From NCBI GenBank assembly GCA_947176115.1, contig CAMWPK010000110.1, forward strand, positions 1 through 5,114: a DNA stretch of 5,114 nucleotides, written 5' to 3'. The notes under the pieces are model-generated. The model saw nothing but the letters and a program-made list of their open reading frames with translations. It did not search any database and was not told where the DNA came from. This DNA comes from an uncultured Clostridia bacterium (GTDB lineage: Bacteria > Bacillota > Clostridia > Christensenellales > UBA3700). A program made the position numbers and the translations under genes. Positions 1 to 5,114 of the stretch are shown piece by piece; position 1 is the stretch's first letter; the number at the start of each line of letters is the position of its first letter.

Positions 1-521
1 GCTTTATGGAATGCCTCAAATACCGTAACTTTGAAACCTGCTTGAGCGCAGTCTGCGGCGCAAGCAAGTCCTGCCGGACCGCTACCTATTACGGCAACGC
101 TCTTGCCGTTTGGCTTTGGAGCTTTCATAGAAGCCGTACCCTTTTGAAGTCCGTAATCTCCCACGTATCTTTCCAAAGCGCCTATTGCTACGCTTCCGCC
201 CAACTTAGCTCTTCGGATACACTTGCCCTCGCATTGATTCTCTTGCGGACATACTCTTCCGCATATGGCCGGCAAAAGCGATGACTGGCTTATTACGTCC
301 AAAGCTCCGTCCTTGTCGTTTTGCGTAAGGCATTTGATAAAACCCGGTATGTCGATACCTACCGGACAGCCTGTGCGACAAGGCGCGTTTTTACAATTTA
401 TACATCTTGACGCTTCCTCTTGCATAAGGGCGTCGTCAAAACCTAGATTTACTTCTTTGAAGTTATTTACTCTCTCTTGCGGTGATTGATGCAAGGTCTT
501 ATTTCTTGGCGCGTTATTCAT
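1..521 (-). CDS. nfnB: NfnB-type NADPH-dependent ferredoxin:NAD+ oxidoreductase large subunit (GltD-like), 3' end cut by window edge
   Basis: Partial gene: the first 173 codons (MNNAPRNKTL...) are present and the rest lies beyond the left edge; the family is about 460 residues long. The N-terminal domain carries a GltD/dihydropyrimidine dehydrogenase-like double [4Fe-4S] module: C40-x2-C43-x4-C48-x3-C52, then C91, C97 and C101. The spacing matches dihydropyrimidine dehydrogenase, so by analogy C40/C43/C48/C101 would bind one cluster and C52/C91/C97 plus E117 the other. Next comes the FAD Rossmann motif VAVIGSGPAGLACA (residues 142-155). Family knowledge: NfnB with NfnA forms a cytoplasmic complex coupling NADP+ reduction by ferredoxin to NADP+ reduction by NADH, or the reverse. 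The start is supported by GAGAGG (530-535) eight bases upstream, lying inside the end of nfnA, and by the 4-bp gap, which suggests translational coupling. Automatic pipelines often name it glutamate synthase small subunit, but the nfnA neighbour argues for Nfn. Sulfide dehydrogenase (Sud) is an older name for related pairs. Confidence 0.88.
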   Translation of the reverse strand, partial: MNNAPRNKTLHQSPQERVNNFKEVNLGFDDALMQEEASRCINCKNAPCRTGCPVGIDIPGFIKCLTQNDKDGALDVISQSSLLPAICGRVCPQENQCEGKCIRRAKLGGSVAIGALERYVGDYGLQKGTASMKAPKPNGKSVAVIGSGPAGLACAADCAQAGFKVTVFEAFHK

Positions 522-525
522 ACTC

Positions 526-1341
526 TCAACCTCTCAAATTGCATTTCTGCTCGTGTTCTCGATAAAACTTCGATCTCGTCATTGCCTCGTCGAAATCTAC
601 TTTGTGTCCGTCAAATTCAGGTCCGTCTACGCAAGCGTACTTGGTCTGTCCGTCTACGGTAAGTCTGCAACCTCCGCACATTCCCGTGCCGTCAACCATA
701 ATAGTATTCATTGACACAACGGTAGGTATATTGTACTTTCTCGTCAATTCGCTGACGTTTTTCATCATAATCATAGGACCTACGACGAGTACGCAGTCTA
801 TCTTGTCGCCCGCGTCGATTCTCTCCTGCAAAACTGTGGTGACAAAACCCTTAGTACCCATAGAGCCGTCGTCCGTGGAAATATAGACGTTCTCGCAGTT
901 GGCCTTAAACTCGTCTATATCAAAAAGCAATTCCTTTGTTCTTGCTCCCATAATAACGTCGCTTTTCAAGCCCTTAGATTTGCGAAGTTTCGCCTGCGGA
1001 TATATTACCGCGCAACCTATACCGCCTCCGACAAGCACGAGATTCTCGTATTCGTCAAGGTCAGTAGCATTACCAAGCGGTCCTACCAAAGCAAAGAGTT
1101 CGTCCCCCTCTTTAAGCAAAGCCATTCTGTGCGTAGAATAACCTACTTCCTGTACGAGCAACGTAATGGTTTCTTGCTCTCTGTCATAGTCGCAAATGGT
1201 GAACGGAACTCTCTCTCCTCCTTCTTCGACTATCACTATTACAAATTGTCCCGGCAAGCAATGCTTGGATACTACGGGAGTATGCACGACGTATTTTTTT
1301 ACTCTTGGAGCTACGTCATAAATTTTCAAAAGTTTGTTCAT
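526..1341 (-). CDS. nfnA: NfnA-type ferredoxin-NADP+ reductase/transhydrogenase small subunit (FAD and [2Fe-2S])
   Basis: Complete 271-residue protein, the usual length for the NfnA/SudB family. An N-terminal ferredoxin-reductase-like FAD barrel has the flavin motif RVPFTI at 44-49. The nucleotide-binding domain begins with VLVGGGIGCAVIYPQ (102-116), and a later VLVVGPMIMMK (184-194) is the second family signature. The C-terminal iron-sulfur segment has C222-x2-C225 and C237 with D217 five residues before C222. Known NfnA structures bind the [2Fe-2S] cluster with three Cys and one Asp, and this pattern fits. Role (family knowledge): with NfnB it carries out flavin-based electron bifurcation between NADPH, NAD+ and ferredoxin, and binds the NAD(H) side. 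The start has a clear AGGAGA (1349-1354) seven bases upstream. The gene stops with TGA four bases before nfnB. A candidate promoter lies in the preceding gap. PyrK, the dihydroorotate dehydrogenase electron-transfer subunit, is a homologue, but no pyrD is adjacent and the GltD-like partner favours Nfn. Confidence 0.9.
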   Translation of the reverse strand: MNKLLKIYDVAPRVKKYVVHTPVVSKHCLPGQFVIVIVEEGGERVPFTICDYDREQETITLLVQEVGYSTHRMALLKEGDELFALVGPLGNATDLDEYENLVLVGGGIGCAVIYPQAKLRKSKGLKSDVIMGARTKELLFDIDEFKANCENVYISTDDGSMGTKGFVTTVLQERIDAGDKIDCVLVVGPMIMMKNVSELTRKYNIPTVVSMNTIMVDGTGMCGGCRLTVDGQTKYACVDGPEFDGHKVDFDEAMTRSKFYREHEQKCNLRG

Positions 1342-1362
1342 ATATGTTTCTCCTAATTGATA

Positions 1363-1390
1363 GAGATTTCTCCACTATTGTCGAAATGAC
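1363..1390 (-). repeat. Short interspersed palindromic repeat, copy 1 (compact form)
   Basis: On the minus strand the element starts with GTCATTTCGAC and ends with GTGGAGAAATCTC, separated by AATA. The arms are imperfectly complementary (ATTTC with GAAAT, plus an inner AC/GT pair). A related copy with the same end sequences sits at 2137-2174, so this is a repeat and not chance dyad symmetry. It lies between the candidate nfnA promoter and the nfnA ribosome binding site, so it would be transcribed in the 5' leader. From memory, similar GTCATTTCGAC...GGAGAAATCTC elements are scattered through intergenic regions of many anaerobe genomes; I could not check this by search. Confidence 0.65.
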
Positions 1391-1417
1391 ATCTTTTATT
1401 ATATTTATAACCTCTAT

Positions 1418-1445
1418 ATTTTACCTAATATCATATAAGTGTGAA
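1418..1445 (-). promoter_or_regulatory. Candidate sigma-70-type promoter for nfnAB
   Basis: Minus strand: -35 TTCACA (1440-1445, one base off TTGACA), 16-bp spacer, -10 TAAAAT (1418-1423, one base off TATAAT). Transcription would start near 1411, giving a leader of about 70 nt that contains the palindromic repeat. A perfect TATAAT also occurs at 1398-1403 but has no credible -35 box. The region is AT-rich, so chance matches are likely; inference only. Confidence 0.45.
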
Positions 1446-1479
1446 GATTGTTGCTAAATAAAGTATACATTGCGATGGA

Positions 1480-2121
1480 TTACTCGTTTAGATACATTCT
1501 GCAATAATCGCTTATCATACACTCCTTGCATTGCGGACTTCTTGACGAGCAAGTATATCGTCCATGGTGTATCAGCAAGTGATGAGCATGCGACCACTTG
1601 TCTTTGGGAATAATCTTCATAAGCGCTTTTTCCACTTTTAGCGGATCGTCGCTGTCGCAAAAACCTATGCGATTAGCAAGTCTTAAAACGTGAGTATCTA
1701 CTGCAATGGCGTCACCGCCGAAAGCTACTGCGTACACTACGTTGGCAGTCTTTTTCCCAACGCCCGCCAAAGTCATAAGTTCTTCAATCGAAGTCGGTAC
1801 GCTTCCGCCAAACTTGGCGACTATATCGCGACTAGCGGAAATGATATTATGCGCTTTGTTGCGATAAAATCCGCAAGAAAAGATATACGGAGCAAGTTCC
1901 TCTTCTTCAAGTTCGGCAAACTGATAAGGCGTATTGTATACCTTAAATAGTTTGTCCGTAACTTGATTTACTCGTTTATCGGTGCATTGCGCTGATAAAA
2001 TAACCGCCACCAACAACTCAAACGGCGTGCTGTATTTCAACTCGCACTCGGCGTTGGGATGCATTTGCTCCAATTTGTCGAGCATATCGGTTATTTCTTC
2101 ATTCGAAAACTTCTTTGCCAT
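1480..2121 (-). CDS. nth: Endonuclease III (DNA glycosylase/AP lyase)
   Basis: Complete 213-residue protein, matching the usual length of about 210. Endonuclease III removes oxidised pyrimidines from DNA and cuts the resulting abasic site by beta-elimination. Visible family features: ILSAQCTDKRVN (41-52); the helix-hairpin-helix segment LAGVGKKTANVV (118-129), where K124 aligns with the catalytic lysine of E. coli Nth (K120); VDTH with D142, the catalytic aspartate; and the C-terminal [4Fe-4S] loop C191-x6-C198-x2-C201-x5-C207. The hairpin reads LAGVG where LPGVG is usual, a mild substitution. MutY is excluded by the short length and lack of its C-terminal domain. The start codon has no convincing Shine-Dalgarno: the nearest GGAGA (2143-2147) is about 21 bases upstream and belongs to a repeat element. 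The start is chosen because MAKKF... leads straight into the family's first helix. The gene follows dapL by 62 bp and is probably expressed by read-through. Confidence 0.95.
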   Translation of the reverse strand: MAKKFSNEEITDMLDKLEQMHPNAECELKYSTPFELLVAVILSAQCTDKRVNQVTDKLFKVYNTPYQFAELEEEELAPYIFSCGFYRNKAHNIISASRDIVAKFGGSVPTSIEELMTLAGVGKKTANVVYAVAFGGDAIAVDTHVLRLANRIGFCDSDDPLKVEKALMKIIPKDKWSHAHHLLIHHGRYTCSSRSPQCKECMISDYCRMYLNE

Positions 2122-2136
2122 AATTTTTATACGGTT

Positions 2137-2174
2137 GAGATTTCTCCATTTCGCCTATCATTAGTCTAAATGAC
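2137..2174 (-). repeat. Short interspersed palindromic repeat, copy 2 (long, degenerate form)
   Basis: On the minus strand this element starts GTCATTTAGAC and ends with TGGAGAAATCTC, the same ends and orientation as the copy at 1363-1390. It keeps a longer centre of about 15 bases containing GGCGAAA. The ends match copy 1 at nearly every position (C to A in the left arm), while the centres differ in length. It fills most of the 62-bp gap between dapL and nth, and its right arm supplies the only GGAGA near the nth start. Confidence 0.55.
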
Positions 2175-2183
2175 GTATGACTT

Positions 2184-3362
2184 CTAGCTATTCTCTAAAA
2201 TCCTCTTTACCGCTTCAAGCGTAGTTTCTCTATCGCCGAAAGCCGTCAAACGGAAGTAGCCCTCGCCCATTTCGCCAAAGCCTGCGCCCGGAGTGCCGAC
2301 TACGTTTGCTTTGGTAAGCAAGTGGTCAAAGTATTCCCAGCTCGTCATACCCTTAGGGCATTGTAGCCAAATATACGGAGAGTTGATACCGCCCGTATGC
2401 CAAATTCCCTTTTGCTCAAGCGCTTCGTGAATAATACGCGCGTTCTCTTTGTAGTAAGCAATGTTGGCGCGAATTTGCTTTTGTCCTTCCTTAGAGAATA
2501 CGGCTTCTGCGCCTTTTTGAATTATATAAGGCACGCCATTGAACTTTGTGCATTGACGTCTATTCCAAAGTTTGTTGAGCGGAGTATTGTCAAATACGAG
2601 TTCTTTAGGCACGATTGTATAACCGCATCTTGTACCGGTAAAGCCTGCCGTCTTGGAAAACGAACAAAACTCTATCGCGCAAGTTCTCGCTCCCTCGATT
2701 TGCAATATACTGGTGGGCAATTTATCATCGCCTACAAAAGCCTCGTATGCGCTGTCAAAGATTATCAAAGCCTTTTGCTTATTAGCATAATCTACCCACG
2801 CCTTTAACTCCTCGCGAGTGTATACCGCCCCAGTTGGATTATTTGGCGAACAAATATAGATTATATCAGCCTTATAGTTTTCGTCCGGCATTGGCTTAAA
2901 GCCGTTGGCTTGATTGCCTTGCGCAGTGTCAATCTTTCTGCCTGCCATAACGTTCGTGTCAACGTATGCCGGATATACGGGGTCGGGTATCAAAACCTTA
3001 TTTGACGGATGCAAAATATCCAAGATATTGCCTAAATCGCTCTTTGCGCCGTCGCTTATAAATACCTCGTCGGAAGATACCTTGACGTCTTTAGTCGCAT
3101 AGTAATCAACTATTGCATTACGCAAAAAGTCGTGACCTTGCTCAGGACCGTAGCCTTGGAAAGTTTCTTTCACTCCCATTTCGTCAACTGCTTTATGCAT
3201 TGCTTCAATAACTGCGGGAGCAAGCGGTAGCGTTACGTCGCCTATACCGAGTCTATACACTTTCACGCCAGGATTTACGGCTTGGAATTCCTTTATCTTT
3301 TTAGCTATCGTAGAAAACAAATAGCTGTCTTTTAAGTCCAAAAAATTATTGTTTATTTTCAT
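2184..3362 (-). CDS. dapL: LL-diaminopimelate aminotransferase
   Basis: Complete 392-residue class I/II fold-type I aminotransferase, slightly shorter than the usual 400-410. DapL converts tetrahydrodipicolinate directly to LL-2,6-diaminopimelate with glutamate as amino donor, bypassing the succinylase and acetylase branches that feed lysine and peptidoglycan. Seen in the sequence: LGIGDVTLPLAPAV (38-51), the substrate-loop region typical of DapL; FQGYGPEQGHDFLR (68-81); PNNPTG (173-178); D203 and Y206 in FDSAYEAF, which contact the PLP pyridine and phenolic oxygen; SFSKTAGFTGTRCGY (234-248) with K237 as the Schiff-base lysine; and R371 in YFRLTAFG, the carboxylate-binding arginine. These segments distinguish it from generic aspartate aminotransferases. 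The start has AGAGGA (3368-3373) five bases upstream. The stop is TAG. It follows purA by 35 bp on the same strand, so co-transcription is likely, and I see no intrinsic terminator between them. Confidence 0.95.
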   Translation of the reverse strand: MKINNNFLDLKDSYLFSTIAKKIKEFQAVNPGVKVYRLGIGDVTLPLAPAVIEAMHKAVDEMGVKETFQGYGPEQGHDFLRNAIVDYYATKDVKVSSDEVFISDGAKSDLGNILDILHPSNKVLIPDPVYPAYVDTNVMAGRKIDTAQGNQANGFKPMPDENYKADIIYICSPNNPTGAVYTREELKAWVDYANKQKALIIFDSAYEAFVGDDKLPTSILQIEGARTCAIEFCSFSKTAGFTGTRCGYTIVPKELVFDNTPLNKLWNRRQCTKFNGVPYIIQKGAEAVFSKEGQKQIRANIAYYKENARIIHEALEQKGIWHTGGINSPYIWLQCPKGMTSWEYFDHLLTKANVVGTPGAGFGEMGEGYFRLTAFGDRETTLEAVKRILENS

Positions 3363-3381
3363 TTCTATCCTCTATTTATCA

Positions 3382-3395
3382 ATATAATATTATAT
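3382..3395. repeat. 14-bp AT-only perfect palindrome in the purA-dapL gap
   Basis: ATATAATATTATAT is its own reverse complement and occupies the middle of the 35-bp gap. It has no GC and no adjacent U-tract, so it is unlikely to be a terminator. It shares the TAATATTA core with the palindrome at 4830-4843. It contains TATAAT on the minus strand (3389-3394), but I find no matching -35 box. Confidence 0.35.
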
Positions 3396-3397
3396 AA

Positions 3398-4687
3398 TTA
3401 TTTGATTTTACTCTCTTTCATTACGACGTACTCTTCTCTCTCAGCGCCTACTGAAACGTATGTGATAGGACAACCGACTGCCTTTTCGAGATACTCTATA
3501 TAAGCCAAGGCTTGCTTTGGCAAATCGCTAGGCTTTCTGCAAGAAGATATGTCGCAATTCCAACCGTCCATATACTCGAATATCGGAGTAGCAATTCTTA
3601 ATTCCTCTCCGCTTGGGAAAGACGTAGTAACCTTATCTCCCACTTTGTAAGCTACGCAAACAGGTATCTTTTTGAGGTAGGACAATACGTCAAGTTTGGT
3701 AAGAGCAAGTTCTGTTGCGCCTTGCATCTCAACGCCGTACTTGGAAGCGACGACGTCAAACGCGCCCACTCTTCTAGGTCTGCCCGTAGCGGCGCCGTAC
3801 TCTCCGCCCGCCTCTCTCAACGCTTCGGCTTCACTGCCGAACATCTCTACGGTAAACGGTCCTTCGCCTACGCAAGAACTGTAAGCCTTCATAATACCAA
3901 AGACGTTGTCTAGTCTATACTTAGGGATTCCTGCGCCAATAGGAGCGTAGGCGGCAATGGTATTTGACGAAGACGTATATGGATTGATACCAAAATCAAT
4001 ATCTCTCAATGCGCCCAATTGCGCCTCGAATACAACCTTTTTACCCGCCTTAAGGCTCTCGTCCAAAAACTCTCCGGTATTGCATACGAACGGCTTGAGC
4101 TTATTGCCGTACTCTTCAAGCCAATTCATAATCTCGTCTACTTCTATCTTATTCGAGCCGTATGCTTTTTCAATAAAGAGGTTTTTCCACTCTATAATAC
4201 CCTCGATTCTCTTTCTCAAAGCCTCAGGGTGGAACAAGTCGCCCATCATTATTACCTTCTTGAGATACTTATCGCCGTATACAGGAGCAATACCTCTTCT
4301 CGTAGAACCGTACTTAGCGTCACCCAATCTATCCTCTTCCAAGCAGTCCTGTCTTACGTGGTATGGCATACAAATTACCGCGCGAGAACTTATCTTAAGA
4401 TTGTCGGGAGTTATCTTGACGCCCTTTTCCGTAAGCCTGCCCATTTCGCCGACAAGGTGTTGCATATCTATTACCATACCGTTGCCCATTACGTTGACTA
4501 CTTCGGGACGCAATATTCCCGACGGAATAAGGTTGAGAATAAACTTGCCAAGATGATTGATGACTGTGTGTCCGGCATTGTTTCCGCCTTGATATCTTAC
4601 TACGACGTCGTAGTCGCTAGACACCAAATCTACCATTCTGCCTTTGCCTTCGTCACCCCAGTTGATTCCTACAATTGCTGTTAACAT
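3398..4687 (-). CDS. purA: Adenylosuccinate synthetase (divergent subfamily)
   Basis: Complete 429-residue protein, the usual family length. PurA joins IMP and aspartate using GTP to form adenylosuccinate, the committed step to AMP, in the cytoplasm. Motifs: P-loop GINWGDEGKG (7-16) with catalytic D12; GGNNAGHTVI (34-43) with H40, the second catalytic residue; GSTRRGIAPVYGDK (127-140) in the IMP-binding region; DIDFGINPYTSSSNT (229-243); ATGRPRR (300-306), the aspartate and phosphate loop; and TKLDVLS (330-336), the guanine-recognition segment. Some signatures differ from the textbook form: FEAQLGALRD replaces FEGAQGTLLD, and GIAPVYGDK replaces GIGPAYEDK. I recall this variant from clostridial PurA proteins, so it looks like an established subfamily and not decay. 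The start has AAGGAG (4698-4703) ten bases upstream. Its own promoter lies at 4799-4827. dapL follows after 35 bp. Confidence 0.96.
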   Translation of the reverse strand: MLTAIVGINWGDEGKGRMVDLVSSDYDVVVRYQGGNNAGHTVINHLGKFILNLIPSGILRPEVVNVMGNGMVIDMQHLVGEMGRLTEKGVKITPDNLKISSRAVICMPYHVRQDCLEEDRLGDAKYGSTRRGIAPVYGDKYLKKVIMMGDLFHPEALRKRIEGIIEWKNLFIEKAYGSNKIEVDEIMNWLEEYGNKLKPFVCNTGEFLDESLKAGKKVVFEAQLGALRDIDFGINPYTSSSNTIAAYAPIGAGIPKYRLDNVFGIMKAYSSCVGEGPFTVEMFGSEAEALREAGGEYGAATGRPRRVGAFDVVASKYGVEMQGATELALTKLDVLSYLKKIPVCVAYKVGDKVTTSFPSGEELRIATPIFEYMDGWNCDISSCRKPSDLPKQALAYIEYLEKAVGCPITYVSVGAEREEYVVMKESKIK

Positions 4688-4703
4688 TATTTGTATTCTC
4701 CTT

Positions 4704-4718
4704 TTCGCTTTATGCGAA
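4704..4718 (-). promoter_or_regulatory. Small hairpin abutting the purA ribosome binding site
   Basis: Minus strand TTCGC-ATAAA-GCGAA forms a perfect 5-bp stem with a 5-nt loop and ends exactly where the AAGGAG ribosome binding site (4698-4703) begins. An alternative 5-bp stem, TTTAT-TCGC-ATAAA (4709-4722), uses the same bases, so the two cannot form together. Both are weak; a role in translation control is speculation. Confidence 0.35.
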
Positions 4719-4721
4719 TAA

Positions 4722-4761
4722 ACTTTATCAGTGTAACTTACTCGTACTGACGTACTAAAGT
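4722..4761 (-). promoter_or_regulatory. Bulged stem-loop in the purA leader
   Basis: Minus strand: ACTTTA (4756-4761) and TCAGT (4746-4750), separated by a 5-nt bulge GTACG, pair with the contiguous ACTGATAAAGT (4722-4732) around a 13-nt loop. That gives 11 base pairs inside the predicted 105-nt 5' leader. There is no U-tract. I do not recognise a known riboswitch class, and the conserved purine-riboswitch core is absent. The function is unknown. Confidence 0.35.
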
Positions 4762-4798
4762 CTTGCCTTTATTAAAACTCGACTTTTTTGACTTATAT

Positions 4799-4827
4799 AT
4801 TTTATCACATATTATTTATCTTTTCAA
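4799..4827 (-). promoter_or_regulatory. Sigma-70-type promoter for purA (extended -10)
   Basis: Minus strand: -35 TTGAAA (4822-4827), a 17-bp spacer, and -10 TAAAAT (4799-4804) preceded by TGA, giving the extended -10 form TGnTAAAAT. Spacing is optimal and each box is close to consensus. Transcription would begin near 4792, leaving a leader of about 105 nt. An imperfect palindrome AAAACTCGACTTTT (4774-4787) falls just after the predicted start and could be an operator, but that is only a guess. Confidence 0.6.
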
Positions 4828-4829
4828 GT

Positions 4830-4843
4830 AAATAATATTATTT
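4830..4843. repeat. 14-bp AT-only perfect palindrome upstream of the purA promoter
   Basis: AAATAATATTATTT is self-complementary and lies 2 bp upstream of the purA -35 box, the place where an UP element or regulator site would sit. It shares TAATATTA with the palindrome at 3382-3395. In such AT-rich sequence chance is a real explanation. Confidence 0.35.
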
Positions 4844-4878
4844 CGCGCATTATAATAACTTAAATTTTTTAATACTTG

Positions 4879-5114
4879 TTAATTAATTTTATCTATTTTT
4901 TCAATTAATCTTATAATTTCACTAAACTTATTAATTCTAATGTAATTATCGCTATATTCATTATTAGAATCTCTATCAAAAAGAATAGTTTTGAACCCCA
5001 ACTTTTCTGCTGGAATAAGATTTTTAATCCTGTCATCTATAAACAAACTTTCTTTGGGGTCTACTTTGCATTCTTTGACAACATACTCATAAATTGCATT
5101 ATCCGGTTTTCTTA
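4879..5114 (-). CDS. HAD-superfamily hydrolase, C-terminal fragment (5' end beyond window)
   Basis: An open frame enters from the right edge and ends at TAA (4879-4881), leaving 77 codons plus two bases of another. It has no start codon in the window. The fragment begins RKPDNAIYEY, which holds the HAD motif III lysine, and continues to LFIDDR (residues 23-28), the motif IV acidic pair D26/D27, followed by AEKLGFKTILF (35-45), the strand after motif IV. This order is typical of HAD subfamily IA enzymes (phosphoglycolate phosphatase, beta-phosphoglucomutase or YihX-like), whose usual substrates are small phosphorylated metabolites. The catalytic N-terminal DxD motif and cap domain are outside the window, so the substrate cannot be assigned. 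By my count the stretch is only about 25% GC, far below purA, and uses almost only ATT/ATA for Ile and AGA/AGG for Arg. No terminator is evident after the stop. Confidence 0.85.
   Translation of the reverse strand, partial: RKPDNAIYEYVVKECKVDPKESLFIDDRIKNLIPAEKLGFKTILFDRDSNNEYSDNYIRINKFSEIIRLIEKIDKIN

Noticed and set aside
6..489. Plus-strand open frames of 92 and 74 codons
   Set aside because: They overlap the nfnB coding region on the opposite strand, where cysteine motifs and a Rossmann motif show the real frame.
1342..1479. Intrinsic terminator after nth
   Set aside because: No GC-rich hairpin followed by a U-tract is found on the minus strand. The palindromic repeat there lacks a U-run on its 3' side.
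1454..1660. Alternative minus-strand frame of 68 codons within nth
   Set aside because: It overlaps the nth C-terminus, whose [4Fe-4S] cysteine motif is intact in the other frame, so there is no frameshift.
2125..2130. TATAAA as a -10 box for a separate nth promoter
   Set aside because: It is only 3 bp from the start codon, so the transcript would start at or inside the gene, and no -35 box is at the proper distance.
2397..2807. Plus-strand open frame of 136 codons
   Set aside because: Antisense shadow of dapL with no recognisable domain.
4019..4684. Plus-strand open frame of 221 codons, and another of 199 codons at 3957-4556
   Set aside because: Both lie wholly antisense to purA, which has all its family motifs. 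The translations resemble no protein family and no ribosome binding site precedes them.
4688..4792. Purine riboswitch upstream of purA
   Set aside because: The conserved core bases of the purine aptamer are not present, and the stems seen do not form its three-way junction.
1..5114. CRISPR array, transposase, tRNA, phage or defence genes
   Set aside because: There are no regularly spaced repeats, no transposase-like frames and no cloverleaf-like segments. All coding space is taken by recognisable metabolic or repair genes.

Overview
The window shows six genes, all on the minus strand, so it reads right to left as an ordinary chromosomal housekeeping segment. The predicted proteins are a DapL-type diaminopimelate aminotransferase, a clostridial-looking adenylosuccinate synthetase and an NfnAB-type electron-bifurcating transhydrogenase. 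With AGGAG-type ribosome binding sites, they suggest an anaerobic, low-to-middle GC bacterium of the Clostridia (Bacillota) type. This placement is an inference from protein style. No rRNA or tRNA is present to confirm it. The 60-base stretches I counted by hand inside purA range from about 33% to 57% GC.

From right to left in transcription order: (1) the C-terminal 77 codons of a HAD-superfamily hydrolase run in from the right edge and stop at 4879. (2) A 191-bp gap holds an AT-only palindrome, a good sigma-70-type promoter and a leader of about 105 nt with possible stem-loops. (3) purA (4687 to 3398) is followed after 35 bp by (4) dapL (3362 to 2184), and after 62 bp by (5) nth (2121 to 1480). 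(6) A 138-bp gap with a candidate promoter precedes nfnA (1341 to 526). (7) nfnB starts 4 bp after nfnA (521) and leaves the window at its left edge, cut after 173 codons.

purA, dapL and nth may be co-transcribed from the purA promoter. nfnAB looks like a separate two-gene unit. The jobs are mixed: AMP synthesis, one-step LL-diaminopimelate synthesis for lysine and peptidoglycan, repair of oxidised pyrimidines, and NADPH supply linked to ferredoxin and NADH. I see no reason to call this a dedicated pathway island.

The less ordinary items are two related short interspersed palindromic repeats in the nth and nfnA upstream gaps, non-cysteine Fe-S ligand candidates in both Nfn subunits, a PurA with altered signature motifs, a structured purA leader, and a sharp fall in GC in the HAD fragment. 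I found no CRISPR array, mobile element, RNA gene, phage gene or recognisable new system.
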